A DNA stretch of 64,000 bases from Aporrectodea caliginosa (GCA_020284085.1 JACEVL010000420.1:1036001-1100000), one strand, 5' to 3'. Counted from the stretch's first letter, positions 1-11,977 are shown. Program-made: numbers and translations. Notes: a model not told the origin generated them from the letters alone.

Positions 1-300
1 AATGCTGATGAACACTGTTTGATTCATGAAGACTCCTCAAGAGTGGTGTCGCGTACGCTCATCAAAATCGTCAAAATCAGAAACTTCAGGTCGATCTGTA
101 TCCGTTGTGCCGACTGACAGCTTGAAAACGGTACAACATATCTATGTTAATAATGACCACAGAGTTGTTCATTTGGCCGATCTCTGATTGCTGAAACCTC
201 TTTCTGTACGTTTAACGACGCAGTGTAACTAATTGCGTCTTTTGTCAACTAGCTTTTTGAATAAACAAATATTTGATTGATTGACTTCACTATAGCTCAG
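1..300 (+). repeat. probable 3' end of a retroposon
   Basis: An AATAAA-type signal near 260 is followed within a few bases by a short TTGATTGATTGA tail, the usual look of a LINE or SINE 3' terminus with a simple-repeat tail. A 54-codon open frame from 26 is present, but I see no known motif in it. Identity is uncertain. Confidence 0.3.
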
Positions 301-534
301 ATTCTACTATCAAAAACTGGGAAAATTGACTACAAATTGTATTCTGCTATAGAAAATTAGTGCAGCTTTACCTCCTTACTTTCTGGATATGACTCCCATA
401 AGTAGTTGTTTAGGAGGTTCAGATATTATTATTATTATTAAATAAATTTGTAACGTGCGCAAGGTCACACCGAAATGTGAATCTGAGGCGCGGAAATATA
501 TCAGATATATTTTCTGCTGGGGATTTTCGATAGT

Positions 535-800
535 CTAGTGGTTAATATGTTCGTTTACTAAATGAAAAATGGGAGCAAGGGCATGGGCCGTTGTCACTTG
601 ACTTATGTTTGCTGTTGAATGTGAACTTAAATATTTTGGTTTAAGTATTTTGGAGTCATCCATACCTGCAAAGAGGGGGAGGGAATGCTGACAAATGTGG
701 ACTGGGGAAGAGAGGGTTATGTCCCATGCAGATGACAGTTATGCAATAATGGTAGCATACTGAACTGTCAGCCTATAGGTCGGGAGTTCTTATCTGTGTG
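535..800 (+). repeat. tRNA-like SINE fragments
   Basis: Two stretches (about 535-590 and 750-792) resemble tRNA-derived SINE heads. One has TAGTCTAGTGGTTAA, like an A box. The other has TAGCATACTGAACTG followed by GGTCGGGAGTTC, like A and B boxes. Neither folds into a convincing tRNA, so these are SINE debris in the intron or 5' flank of the first gene. Confidence 0.4.
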
Positions 801-820
801 TGGACAAAAGATATTTCCAG

Positions 821-3800
821 ATGTCTCTTCCACTGGCATTCTCTGGTGAACTTGACTGTGAGTACATTGTCCAAACTGTCGGAACAGATGGAAGATCAGA
901 TAGAGAGGGAGAGACTGGCCACCTGCCCCTCGTATGTCAAGGCTAAGAGAAATGACGTCACTAACACTTTGTACCCACAGCTGACTCTTGAGGTTAGGTT
1001 TAACCCTTTAACGACGAGTTGCGTTGGTTTCCCATACATTTTAATACACACGCATCGTTACAGGGTTAAGCAACTGCTCTTCTTTACACTGTTTACTGAG
1101 ACCATATGAGGCGACTTACTTGTGTAATGACTTCGGGTATGAATGAATGAATGAAATCCGGAATGAATGAATGAATGACTTATCTGATGATGACCTACTT
1201 GTGGTGCAGATCAAGGCCTGCCTGACACGGTCCAGCAGGGAGTCAACGCGACACGGAAACTGTGGTCTTTGGCAGATGACGTCAACTCATTCAACTCCTA
1301 ACGGCTTCACTGGAATCGGTTTGGCGCTCCCAAGTAAGCCGGTTTCTGTTCCAGACCTCCAGTGGAACAGGACCTTAGTCCGCAGCAGTCCGGACAGCCT
1401 CTGTCAGGCAAGTCAGCAGTTTCAATTCAGACACTACATACATACATACATACGTACATACATATATGATTATATGTGCACACACGTATGTACATACATA
1501 CGTACATACACACATAGATACATAAATTTACGCACATACATTGCCTTCATTTGTTTATTCACATATCAATATTTACATAAACTGTAAATCAGCCATTTTA
1601 TGTGTAGTACTGCTTTGGAAGTGCTACGGTTTTTGGTACTGTGTTAACGTTGAGGTATTGCTGTTTGCTTTCTAGGAAATTGAGAAGTTGGCCATGACAG
1701 CCAGTGCATCGGGTCCAGTCGAAGTGAAGGTAACGTCGTTCTAACTTAATTTTCTTAGCCGCTTGTAATTACAGTACATGTGGCTTAAGGTGTGTACTTT
1801 TTGGGCATTTCTGTGGTGTGTTGTAAGACCCTTACTATGTTCAACTTCTGGAATCCCTGTTTCTGTCCCACTGAGCATTTCAATTGACTGATCTTATATG
1901 TGATAGAAATTCTCTCGTGTAAATTTGTACACACTTGTAGCTGCCATTTGCATCTTTGATTTACTGATACTTTTACGATCACATAGTAATTTTTGGAATC
2001 ATCCACATATTGGTGGACATAGGCTAGTTTTTAGATCATTGACGTACCTATTCGATCATGTTTTTTGGGTCAGTCATTCAGTTACCCTTTGGATCATCAT
2101 TCAGCGACATTTCAGATCATCTACTTACATCTATCTACTTAGGTCATCTATTTACCCTTTAGATTTTCTAATTTTTGAATGTAATTGTAATTGAACATTT
2201 GTATAGCGCCACTCAAAGATTCAGAGGCACTGCACTCAGAGATTCAGACTAAGTTTTAGATGTTCAGTTACCTTTATGTTTGTTGTATCTGTTCTACACA
2301 ATAGTTGTCATCCGACGGTCGATGTGCTCCCATTGCCCAACAGTTGAAGATGTGTTCGGCCGTCACTCAGACACCGTTGCAGTTCACTCTGACACGAGAG
2401 ACAACTGGCAACGATAGTCTGCAACTGGCAATGGCCAACTTTGAATACAACGGCCACGAGGACAACACCTTCAAAGGTAGCCAATTAATTCCAATTAATT
2501 AATCTTCAATCAACAGGAGGATTTTCTCAGAGTGGACCGTTGAAGAACCGATGGTTTCAGCTTTAAGTCTGTATTTTAGACAGCTGCAAAGAGCTTTTGA
2601 ACCTGTCTGAAGTTACGTGCTTTTAGGCCTGCCAAGTTCAGCCAATCTGCTTCGAGTTGCTTGTCAGTTATAACGTCCTAGGTTCTCTTAAATCCCAGGT
2701 TTCAAGCAAACCTATCCAGTGGAATACCAACTGATTCTGTGATTTATTTTTGGAATGAGCAGTCTTGAAAGTTCGATACTAAACGTTTTTACATTTATTT
2801 ATTTATGTATACGGACATACACATATATACATATTCTTTTGCATGCATGTGTGTACATATCTGAATGTTTGTTCTTAAAAGGTGCTGTACTTGTATTCAC
2901 ATACCTATGAGCTTAGCTCGTAGAAAACACCTCTGAATATTTTATGCTGCGAGCAGCGAGAGGCGCTCTATAATTTTTTAGATACGATATGATACGATCA
3001 GATACGATACCTATGTACATGAATACATATGTATGTGTATGCATGTATGTATGTGTTTGTATATATGTATATACATACATGTATGCATTTATACATACTT
3101 ATGTACGATGTACATACATAGATACTTAATACATCAACATGTACATTTATAAGTATAGTGTGTGCTTGAAGATAGATGGACTTTATATTCTCAATGACTT
3201 TAACATCATTGAGATTAGCATAAGCACGCTTAAGTGAAGTACTTAAATGATGCTACATTAAGTGTCTGGACAGTTTTATTACTAACGAGCTTACACGTGA
3301 ATTTTGAACTTTGGTTTATTGCAGGTAATAGCTCTCCAGAACTGGTGCGTTTTGCCTCTCCCCAGGCCCTGACAGATCGCCTGGCGCCAGAGGGATGTGA
3401 GAAGGTCTGCGGCAAGTTCAAAGAGATTAAGTAAGTCGACTGACCTTGTTGAGATACAAAAATGAATCATAAACGTTGCATTTCTTAATTTATTACTGCA
3501 CCATTTACACCTACAGTGGTGAAATGGCACACGACATAGTCATACAGATACAATGTCGCATCTATTTCACTCTACCGCATGACAGACCAACATTCATTAC
3601 ATTGGCAGACGTAGATATAAAAACATCTCATTTGAAGGCTATTCTGTGTTTAGTTTTCGACAGTTTTTTTAATTTGTTATGGATTGAAATTTATGCTATG
3701 GTGGATATGTTCTTCATTTACCCGTAAGTGTGCGGGAAACACGGAAATAAAACATGTAATTCTGGTCATGCATCGAATTGCATTTCTTTCTCAAAGCTGC

Positions 3801-4519
3801 TGCAGGATAGACTGCTTGCCTTCCTAAATTCTCCCACATCTCCTTGTTTATGATCAATCAATTGCACTGGCTTCCTCTTCCAGCTTGCATTCAGTTCAAA
3901 GTTCTTGTCCTGGTCCTTAAGTCCAAACTGGATGATGCTCCAAAATATCTCGGGGATCGCATTTGCTCCCCTCTTTCTGCAGCTTCTCATCGACCTCTCC
4001 GCACCTTGGACTGGCATGTTCTTTTTATTCCGCGAGTTAGGCCCACTATGGCCCAAACTAAATCTTTTGCCCTTCCCTCCTCTCCTTGTGTTACCATTCT
4101 TTCTGGGTCTCTTACTACACCCTTCTCCCTCCTCAAAACCTTTTTCTACTCTCGGGGTTGCTGAATGGCCATAATAAATACAATACAATAAAATTTCTTC
4201 ATTAATTAATTACTAAATACAATGCGATTTCTTATTACTGATTGATAGGAATTTTTCAGTTGGAGCAGTACTCAGATGTTCACCTAATGCATCTGTGTGG
4301 AATTTTTTAATGGCTGATTTCTGTATTGTTTACAATCTTTTCAGCAAAGCCACTGAACTGATGGCTGAGTTGGCATCGCCGTTGAAAGCGCCATCTGGCG
4401 TGTGTCACATTCCGAGCGAGTCATCTGCGTTCAACCCACCCCCACTCATCAAGAATTACCTCAGCCAGCCGACTCAGCTCGCCAAGAAGATGAACAGTGT
4501 CATTGGAATTAATAACTAA
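821..4519 (+). CDS. unrecognised multi-exon gene, C-terminal 291 residues
   Basis: Six exons chain in one consistent frame: 821-992, 1210-1407, 1676-1729, 2305-2476, 3325-3430 and 4345-4519 (stop TAA). Acceptors are all AG. Donors are gag|GTTAGG, cag|GCAAGT (a GC-AG intron), aag|GTAACG, aag|GTAGCC and taa|GTAAGT. Phases agree throughout (0,0,0,1,2). The first exon opens with one base of a split codon, so the protein starts upstream, probably outside the window. Exon 1 encodes a charged, helix-prone segment (SEQMEDQIERERLA). The last exon ends in a segment rich in Pro and hydrophobic residues (FNPPPLIKNYLSQPTQLAKK) and then GINN. There is no signal peptide or membrane helix in this part. I do not recognise the family. 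Exon 2 is the weakest: other frames of the same stretch also look protein-like, so its boundaries may be wrong. The intron before the last exon holds a LINE remnant. Confidence 0.68.
1437..1535. repeat. (ACAT)n/(GTAC) microsatellite
   Basis: Imperfect ACAT repeat with GTAC interruptions, just downstream of the GC donor of exon 2 of the first gene. Confidence 0.85.
2925..3010 (+). repeat. LINE/SINE 3'-tail hairpin with (GATAC)n tail
   Basis: Contains CCTCTGAATA, then GAGAGGCGCTCTATAA, then a GATAC-type repeat. This GCGCCTCTGA...AGGCGCTATA arrangement recurs at 13.4, 14.1, 17.8, 23.8, 38.8 and 62.8 kb and is a shared retroposon 3' tail. Confidence 0.6.
3764..4195 (+). mobile_element. LINE remnant, C-terminal RT region, (ATACA)n tail
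   Basis: The frame from 3844 reads INQLHWLPLPACIQFKVLVL followed by DDAPKYL. This matches the LHWLPV..RI.FKIL...K...G.AP.YL pattern found downstream of the reverse transcriptase in CR1/L2-like non-LTR elements. It runs to a stop after FFYSRGC, then an ATACAATACAA tail. The copy is truncated at its 5' end and sits in the last intron of the first gene. Clade assignment is inference from this motif. Confidence 0.7.
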
Positions 4520-4998
4520 ATCGAAGGCCTCGCCCCGTGATCAGCGTCCCTCAACAGATATCATTCTATCCCGTCTCGCGCGAGTCCTTATAGTCTGGAT
4601 GCGAACAGCAGGGCTGTCAACATATCGTTACGCAGAAACCGCCGTGCCCGAAATGCCTTTGTGAAGTGAAACGTGAACCGGTTGAGCGGAGTTTTCCAGA
4701 GTTTTCTTCGTTTTCTTGCGTCGTTAGCTCGGTTGTGCTGTACAGGATTTGTCTGTTTTCTCGTGAATTTTATCTGCAGTCGATGATTTGTAGGGAAGGC
4801 ACTCTGCTGCTGCATCTTCTTCTGGTGGATCTTCCAGGGAACTGGCATAACTCGTCCGACCAATTGATTAGGTAGTTAGTCGTCTGACTGGCTGGCTGTG
4901 CGTCTGCCTATTCTTGTTGTATCTCCATGGTAAAGGATGCTTATCCAGTGAGATGATGCATTTTATCAACATATTGAGATGCATCGTTTTAAGATGCC
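4520..4998. other. 3' flank / likely 3' UTR of the first gene
   Basis: Moderately GC-rich unique sequence after the stop codon, with no splice or coding signal that I can support. It probably contains the 3' UTR; no clear AATAAA was placed. Confidence 0.4.
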
Positions 4999-5014
4999 TT
5001 GTCATATGCCTTGT

Positions 5015-5215
5015 CATGCCTGAACATATGGATGCCATGTGGCATTATCCTGATGCCCAGTGGCATTATCCAGATGCCCACTGACACTCTCAGCATGTCC
5101 ATTGGCATTATCCTGATGCCCAGTGGCATCATTATTCAGAAGTCCGGTGACATTATCCAGTTTTCCAGTGGCACAAGAATGCCCTCTGGCGTAATCAAAA
5201 CACTGAACAGATGCC
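5015..5215. repeat. degenerate ~24-bp minisatellite
   Basis: About eight irregular copies of a unit around TGGCATTATCCTGATGCCCAG. GGCAT and ATGCC within units can pair, so each copy is a small hairpin. An open frame across it (4999-5355) reads MPSGIILMPSG-like repeats and is judged to be a repeat artefact. Confidence 0.75.
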
Positions 5216-6224
5216 AAGCAGACTTTCTGATTAGTCATTCTTTGACTTTTTATAAATTTCATTCCTGTTCATATTTTCTGCTCACATTTTGTCTGATTGA
5301 CCAATTGTTCAACTGTTTTCTAGAAAAATCTGCATATTCAGTTTTAGGATTTTGATTCCAAGTTGTTCTAGAGCTAAAGCCAAGCCTGTAGGTAGCTGTT
5401 TTCTGTCCAAATTATCTCTCTTATTATTTATTCATGCTGTTCTATGTCCATTTCTCTGAAGCAATACAGTCTGTCGTGTTTGTATGAATATATGTTGTGA
5501 GCCGTTAATTTCACCCACTCAGAACTCTTGAGTCGAGCCAGTGATTATGGTAAATGTGTACAGTTGAAAAGTCATCCACTTGGCTACATTTTGCATTTGA
5601 TTGAGTGATTAATGGTTAACTTGAAGTTAGCTAGCTGCACGTGCAAGATAAGAGTTTGAATGAGGGGAGAGGGAGAAAGATGATAGACAAAGCGAGCAAG
5701 ACAATGACTTCATGGAATGTGAACTATTAAGTGTAAGCAATAGAGAGATTGCTGTAGAGACACGACATTCTGATCAAGTGATAGAACCATCAAGAAAGAT
5801 AGTGTTAGATAGAGGGCGCAAGTAAGAGAGTGATGTCAGATAGTGAGAGGACTGTAATGGACTGTTTGAACATTTTGAAAGATTCTGCTAATTTTGCAAA
5901 AGGCTGGTTTTATAATTTTTTAGTCGTGGAAAATTTGAACGAAACTATATTTCATCTTATATCATCTGTCATGTGGTGAATGAAATATAACTGTAAAATG
6001 GATGTAACTTCAGTATTTAAAGAGCAACCATTTGTGGCTGCTTAAAAAGATTTTGCCCATCTACCATTTGCAGTTTTGCGGCAGCCAAAGTCTTGTTGAG
6101 TTGGTATTATAGAAATTATTGTGACGAGTTTCCTAAAGTTGTGGAACTATTGTAACTATTTTTGTGTATTGTCAAGAGATAATTTGAGGGAAGTTATATG
6201 AGATTGAAACATAATGCTAGCCTG

Positions 6225-6440
6225 AACTGTTAAGACTAGTGTCTGCTCTTTGCAGACACTAGTGTGACTAGAATCCTGATGGACATAAACTGTCTGGTGT
6301 CAAAGCACATTTAATGTTGCCTACTGCCAGAGCTTTATCTAATTACTTCAAAAGGCCATCGTAATGTCTAGCTGTAGGCCACAGTGACTTCAAAATTACC
6401 AGACAATTGATCTAGATCTACAAGTGTTGTGACTAACTAC
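6225..6440. repeat. dispersed repeat, copy 1
   Basis: Aligns by eye with 22925-23175: shared blocks include ACTAGTGTG.C.AGAAT, AAACTGTCT, TTTATCTAAT.A.TTCAAA, CCACAGTGACT and ACCAGACAA.TGA. At 6235-6263 it carries a perfect 12-bp stem (ACTAGTGTCTGC) with a 5-nt loop. Class unknown. Confidence 0.6.
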
Positions 6441-7058
6441 TTGAATGTCTACAATTGCTATACGTTACTTATATGACTTTCCTGATGGTTATTTTTGACA
6501 GAACAATATCAAACACTAATGAGTTAATATAGCAGTATTATTATTTCATTTGATATTTTCGTTTTGTTGCATTTTAATTTCGTGCTGTAATAATTTAGAT
6601 TCTGCATTTCGTATGAGCAGCTTGTAAAGCATTACGATTATCTGTGGAAAGAAGTTAAATTGTTTTGTGGATATAGCGATTGTAAGAGTCGTTCTGTGCC
6701 TTTTGTGTGTTAAAGGTAATTACGCAGGACCTATTGCTTCTGTAAATGGCTTTATTTATTTCGTTTCTTCAGTATTACTATCCATGGTCTCAGTTTTTAA
6801 TAAACGGTTGCTTTGTGGAGGGAATGACTTCAACACGTATAACTGTTACGTTTCCTCTAGTTTGCATCTCTAAAGTCAGCGGGGACAAGTTGTTCACACA
6901 CTATTACCTCTGTGACCAGACAGTAACAATTCTAATCAGAAATGATTTAAGTGCAGTGGATTTCTGTTTTGCTGCAGTTTCTTGAAGTGCTGGCGAGTCA
7001 TTTTCGTGTTTGCGGGCATATGCTTAATTGGGACCCTTGTTGGAAAAATACCTCTCTG

Positions 7059-7232
7059 CAGGGGCGTCTACACCGTGTAAGCCTTGGAACAAATGCTCCA
7101 TCCAAGAAATAGGGGGATGGGGGGAGACATTGCGAAATTAGGGGAAGTTAAATTTTTTTAATGTTGTACCATGGGAAGGGGAGTGGAGTGGGGTAGTTGC
7201 TCCAATGACTTGGGGGGGGATAGACGCCTCTG
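7059..7232. mobile_element. short hAT-like element with 8-bp TSD
   Basis: Begins CAGGGGCGTCTA and ends TAGACGCCTCTG, imperfect terminal inverted repeats of the CAGGGGCG type. It is flanked by a perfect direct repeat CCTCTCTG at 7051-7058 and 7233-7240. An 8-bp duplication with these termini is the signature of hAT transposition. The 174-bp interior has no coding capacity. Confidence 0.85.
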
Positions 7233-7240
7233 CCTCTCTG

Positions 7241-8800
7241 TCCGTTTCATAATTTATTTTTATTAAAGATTGGTTTAAAATTTGTTCCTGCAGTCCGTCG
7301 TATTCTGGTGATAGCTCTCTCTGGTATTTATATTTGTTGTGCTCTATCTATTCAGTGCAGTCTGTTCCATCCGTTCTAGCATTTAACTACTTAGCATGGG
7401 ATTAATTAGTAGTCTGTTGATTAGGATTTTACTAATGCTGATTTCTGTATTAAGCAGGGTGTGCTATGTGACTGGCCCAGTGGGAAACAAGCGTTATGGG
7501 GAGGAGCATGACGTATAAGGGAAAATTTACAGCCTGTATCATTGAAGGTTGTTACCTCTGTGTATCTAACCTTGTGCATGCCTATGTGCGATTTAGATGT
7601 TAACAAATATTCCTTTGTGTAAAGTCGGTGTTTCGCACTGTGGCACAAGGTAGGCACTTTTTGAATCGAGGTGTTGGTTATTGGAGTGAGTGAATCCGAT
7701 TGATGCTTCTAGTGAAGCCTTGAAGGAAGCTGTTGGAATATTGTTTGTGTGTTTGCAGTCCATTATGTACAATGTTCCTTAATGCTTTAATGACGAGCTG
7801 CTTTGGTTTCCCAGTCACTTTTAGTACACGCTCATCGTGAAAGTGTTAAGCCCCGTAATTGCTGTGTAGGTCACATTGACCATACACTGATTTTGTGGGT
7901 CATCCACTACACATTTATGAAGTTCGTTAAAGGTACTGTGTAATAGCCAGATACATGAGGGAGTCGTCGTAACATGTTTTATTATGACACAGATTATGAT
8001 ATAACACAGTCCAAGGATATGAATCATAAATTAATTCACTCACTGAAAATAAACAATACTAAACATGACCTCATTATAAGCAGTTCCTCGCTTAGCTCAA
8101 AACGAGACAGCTTTATAATGAGTTTCCGGTGTAGTGTACATACAATGCATAGCCATTGTGTTATGTACCGTAATTAGCCCCATTGTAATTAGATTTTCAT
8201 TTCCTGCTGGCAGAGTTCTTGTCTGGCAGCGGTTTTAAATCGGCTGCTGGCGAAATCTGCTGTTTGTCCAGAGGAGGGAATCCAATTTCAGTGCCTGCAA
8301 GTCATCAGTTAAAATTACTATATACATGCAATGTGCATATGTTAATTGACCAATATGCATATTAGAAAGTGGACCTACGTTTTACAAGTTTAATGCATTG
8401 CCAGATAATGCACAAGATGCATATTAATAAGTGGATAATGCTATTGATATGTGCATGCATAATTATGAATAGATTTCATTGTTTCATGAGGCTCCTGCAG
8501 CAAGGGAGAGTTAATAGTCGAGCACTGACTGTGATGGGTAGTTAATTGTTTGCACACGTATTTGTGTGCATGCTAATTAATTAATTGTGTGCATGAATTA
8601 ATTAATTATGTGGATATTTTGAGATGGACTTGATTTTGTTTGGCTTTACTCTTTTTCTATGTTTGACGACGTTTCCTGTGTTTTCTTTTGGTGAAAATAG
8701 TTTTCTAAATGAAATCTTTCATTTCTTTATGTGTTGGGAAGAGGGAGTTTGTGAATGGATGGTTCAAACCAGAGACAGACAGGCTCAGAGAGACAGAGAC
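7241..8800. other. AT-rich non-coding stretch
   Basis: No exon signal that I can support. Small palindromic AT words (TTAATTAATTAA near 8575-8610) and repeated ATGCATAT words near 8325-8460. Confidence 0.4.
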
Positions 8801-8806
8801 AGAGAC

Positions 8807-8808
<2 letters not shown>

Positions 8809-8867
<59 letters not shown>

Positions 8868-8878
8868 ACACACACACA
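8809..8878. repeat. (GA)n then (CA)n microsatellite
   Basis: About 28 GA units followed directly by a short CA run. Confidence 0.95.
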
Positions 8879-9202
8879 GATGTCTTGCCAATGAATATCT
8901 TTGTAATAGCACAAAGATTTGTATTTTTAGGGGGGAATAGTTCGCTCAGTGATGGGAACCAAATTGGGGTAAGGGGTTCGTTAAGAGGGGAGGAGAGGTG
9001 TTATTATCAGTACGAACGCCCGCGTCTTAATTTCAGTACATATACTTAGTCTCACAGCAGATGTCTGAGTTAGGTCATTATCAGTGAACTTCGCCGGGGG
9101 TATCACGCCAGCTGTATGTTATATGTGCTTATACAAGAAGGGAATCTTTTTACCGTGTATGTGTAACGCTACAGAGCTTCGTTTGTTGACTGTATATGGG
9201 CA

Positions 9203-9731
9203 GGTCGCTGTCCGCTGTTAGCCAGCCCCAGTATTATGACTGCAGATAAGATCTGCAGATGAGAATATCTGTAGTCTTAATACTGGGGTACCAGCGGACA
9301 TGGGCGTATTTGGGGGATTTTACGGGTTCAAACCCCCGAAATAACTAATTGCAAAAAATTTTTTAGTCATATTTTCCAACTGCGAAATTAAATCTTTGGA
9401 TGACATTGCTTGTACGTGAAACTTCGAAACTTTTACTTACTTTTTTATATTTTTTGCAAGTATTGTCTGCAGTCAAACTAAAACACGACTCAAACTACAT
9501 CGTAGCTACGTGTAACAGCTGGTTCCTATCAGCACTGAAATAATAGAGCAATTTTGTTCAGATGACAGCTTAAATTGCTACCATTACAGTGTGGAAATTT
9601 CTTTTCAGTGGGGAGGGGGCAATCCCCCTCCAAACCCTGCTCGGCGCTGCGCGCCTCCCGGTCCCTCCTAAACTTTGGAAAACCCCCGAAATTGTTTCCT
9701 GGCTACGCCCCTGCCAGCGGACAGCTACCAT
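9203..9731. mobile_element. palindromic element split by a hAT insertion
   Basis: The arms 9226-9248 (CCCCAGTATTATGACTGCAG...) and 9266-9288 pair with about two mismatches. The outer parts CTGTCCGCTG (9208-9217) and CCAGCGGACAG (9714-9724) also pair once the 9299-9713 insertion and one copy of its target duplication are removed. The pre-insertion element was thus a near-palindrome of roughly 100 bp. Confidence 0.65.
9299..9713. mobile_element. non-autonomous hAT-like element with 8-bp TSD
   Basis: Starts CATGGGCGTATTTGGGGG and ends GGCTACGCCCCTG, with inner CCCCCGAAAT motifs on both sides. It is flanked by a perfect 8-bp direct repeat CCAGCGGA (9291-9298, 9714-9721). Related rearranged copies lie at 12042-12950 and about 46120-46321. 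No transposase is encoded. Confidence 0.85.
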
Positions 9732-10990
9732 CGTGTACAGTACTATGATCTGTGATAATAGAGTTTCTTTGCTCGATCGCGGTATCCGAGTACCACGCGC
9801 AGCACAGTTAGCCCTGGAGTGTGGACATCCACCAAAAAATACTGATTAAACGGGGGAAGGAATCAAGAATAAGTCATTTAGCGGACGTCCTTTATGGAAA
9901 ACTACGGACACTCGTTAGTCCTACAACGGAGAACCATTGTGAAGCAGTCTTGCTGAACAACAGAAAAACGAAACATGTTAGACCTGCCAGTTTATACAGT
10001 TTTAGATTTGTAGGTTCGTGCACATAAGGAAATCGTAATGAGTTAATTATTCGGTCAGAAATGTGTAGTGCGGGAAACTGAAATGCTCGTCAAGCTTTTA
10101 TTGAAACTTCTGATCAAGCTTTGATGAATTCCTGAGCCGGTGTCATGAAATCGAGTATTCCCCATACATGAGTAGCCCCCTTAGCGAAATGGAGTATTCG
10201 GTTTAGTTTGCATTTTTGCCGGTTTAAGTGTATTAAGTCGTACTGTTTGGATTTATTGTAGGGGCCTACACATAAAACATTTTAAGTTGCGTATCTTTAG
10301 TTTGTACGTTGACCTGAAATTAATTTGTGATGTGTATGACGATGGGGGATAGAATGGTTTACCCCTTCCTTCCCTCCCCCTCCCGGATACTCTAGACCAG
10401 TTTATTCCATCCTGGAGGAGGTATGCGTTAGGGGAGATAGAATATCTCGGAACACCGGAACTCGTGCGCCTACAGTAAGTTGAGAGCGCAAAGATCGTGA
10501 TCGGAGGCAAAAAGCGGAACAAAGGCTTTATAGTAGTCCTAGTCTTTTAGAAATTTGTAGTTTTACTTTTACGAAACAGATGGAAGACAAAACATTCGTC
10601 ACAAGACTCACAACTCACAAATTGCAACAGAAACATTCGTCGGAATACGAACAAGTTCGGGTAAAGCCGTAAACAGAAACATATTCGCCTAAAGTCTGAA
10701 GCAGAAATTAACATGTTCGTCGGAATCCGAACAGCTTCGCCAAAAGTTTGGAAGGAGAAATTCGGGTCTTTATGCTATAGAATGCGAATTGCGAAATATC
10801 ATCATTGTCATAGTTCCTATTATAGGCCTACCAGCCGTTTACTGGCGATGGGTGCGAATACGTATATAAAACTGTCACTCTCCTTTACCAGAAATCACTT
10901 TCTAATTGCCTCGCTTCCTCTTACCTCTCCGGCCAAATCTAAACACAATGCACCGTAGCCGTTTGTCAGCCCAGTGCATATTTTAACAGA
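9732..10990. other. no gene seen
   Basis: Unique-looking sequence with scattered short open frames, none with splice context or a recognisable motif. The CATTCGTC/AACATTCG words around 10590-10770 are weakly repetitive. Confidence 0.4.
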
Positions 10991-10996
10991 TTTGGA

Positions 10997-11123
10997 CTAC
11001 TGGGACAAAGTCTGCCATGACTGTACTTTCAATGTAAACTAGTATTGAAAGTACAGTATTTGCAACAAATCAACAAAACTACTGGGGCAAATCCTAAACT
11101 GCATGGGACATTTGTCCCAGTAG
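10997..11123. mobile_element. foldback MITE-like element
   Basis: Terminal inverted repeats CTACTGGGACAAA (10997-11009) and TTTGTCCCAGTAG (11111-11123) are perfect. An inner perfect 14-bp stem ACTGTACTTTCAAT / ATTGAAAGTACAGT lies at 11020-11033 and 11044-11057. No clear target duplication. Confidence 0.7.
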
Positions 11124-11839
11124 TTAACCGTTAAAATATGCACTGTGTCAGCCGGACCATAAACATCTTTATAATAGCTAGCTATTGTACAAGAACCGAT
11201 GCTGACCTTTAAGCCTAACTCCATATACGATTACGCTACGATATTAGGCTTATATCGATTATTGAGTCACTTCAAATAATCGACCAAGGCCTATGTAGAT
11301 CGTTTACGTAAGAGGTCGTTGGACTCGTTGCTATGGATTCCTTGGCTTAAAGTCTGAACATTTTTAATCCCAAAACGAGGCATTGGACTATGACGTCATC
11401 ATGCACGCGTAATCAATGTTATTGTCAGCGTTAGCGTCTCGGTATATACTTATTAGTGTGTAGCATACTCGATCCGACTTTGAATTTTAATATAATTAAT
11501 TTATATATTATTAATTAATATAATGACCTATAACTTAGGCCTTTAGGCTCTTATAACCTATTTAGGCGTATGTAAGGTCATAATTATTATCTTATAGCTT
11601 AGAACTGGATATAAACCAAGCGTGTAGATTCACGTATAGGCCTAGACTGAACAGTTAACGCGAGGGCTGAAGGGCCACTGGAGTTTTCCTGTTCAAGCAA
11701 AGTAAGTGGTCCCCATTGAAAGATTAGTAACTTTCAAGAGCATTTGCATTTACGAGGTTTAATCGAAAAGATGATATAGGGCCCTTAGTACAACATCGAA
11801 TGACGCAAACTACGAACTATTCAGGTTACCTCCTCCCGC

Positions 11840-11970
11840 AAACGCATGCACTCGCATACACCTATACACACACACACCTACGCAGTACGCACCTATACAT
11901 AATACACACCTACAGACACACACACACATACGCACACACACACGCATATGCCTATATATTTATATATATA
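11840..11970. repeat. (CACA/CATA) and (TA) microsatellite
   Basis: Imperfect CA-rich repeat that ends in a short TATATA run just before the CAGTGGCGGCGCC element end at 11978. Confidence 0.8.
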
Positions 11971-11977
11971 TATATAC

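Noticed and set aside
8624..9049. 141-residue ORF
   Set aside because: Runs through a (GA)n/(CA)n microsatellite and has no motif or splice signals.
11640..11705. Possible first exon of enkurin ending in CAAA|GTAAGT
   Set aside because: A good donor, but no coding frame with the conserved enkurin N-terminus and nothing to link it to 13529.
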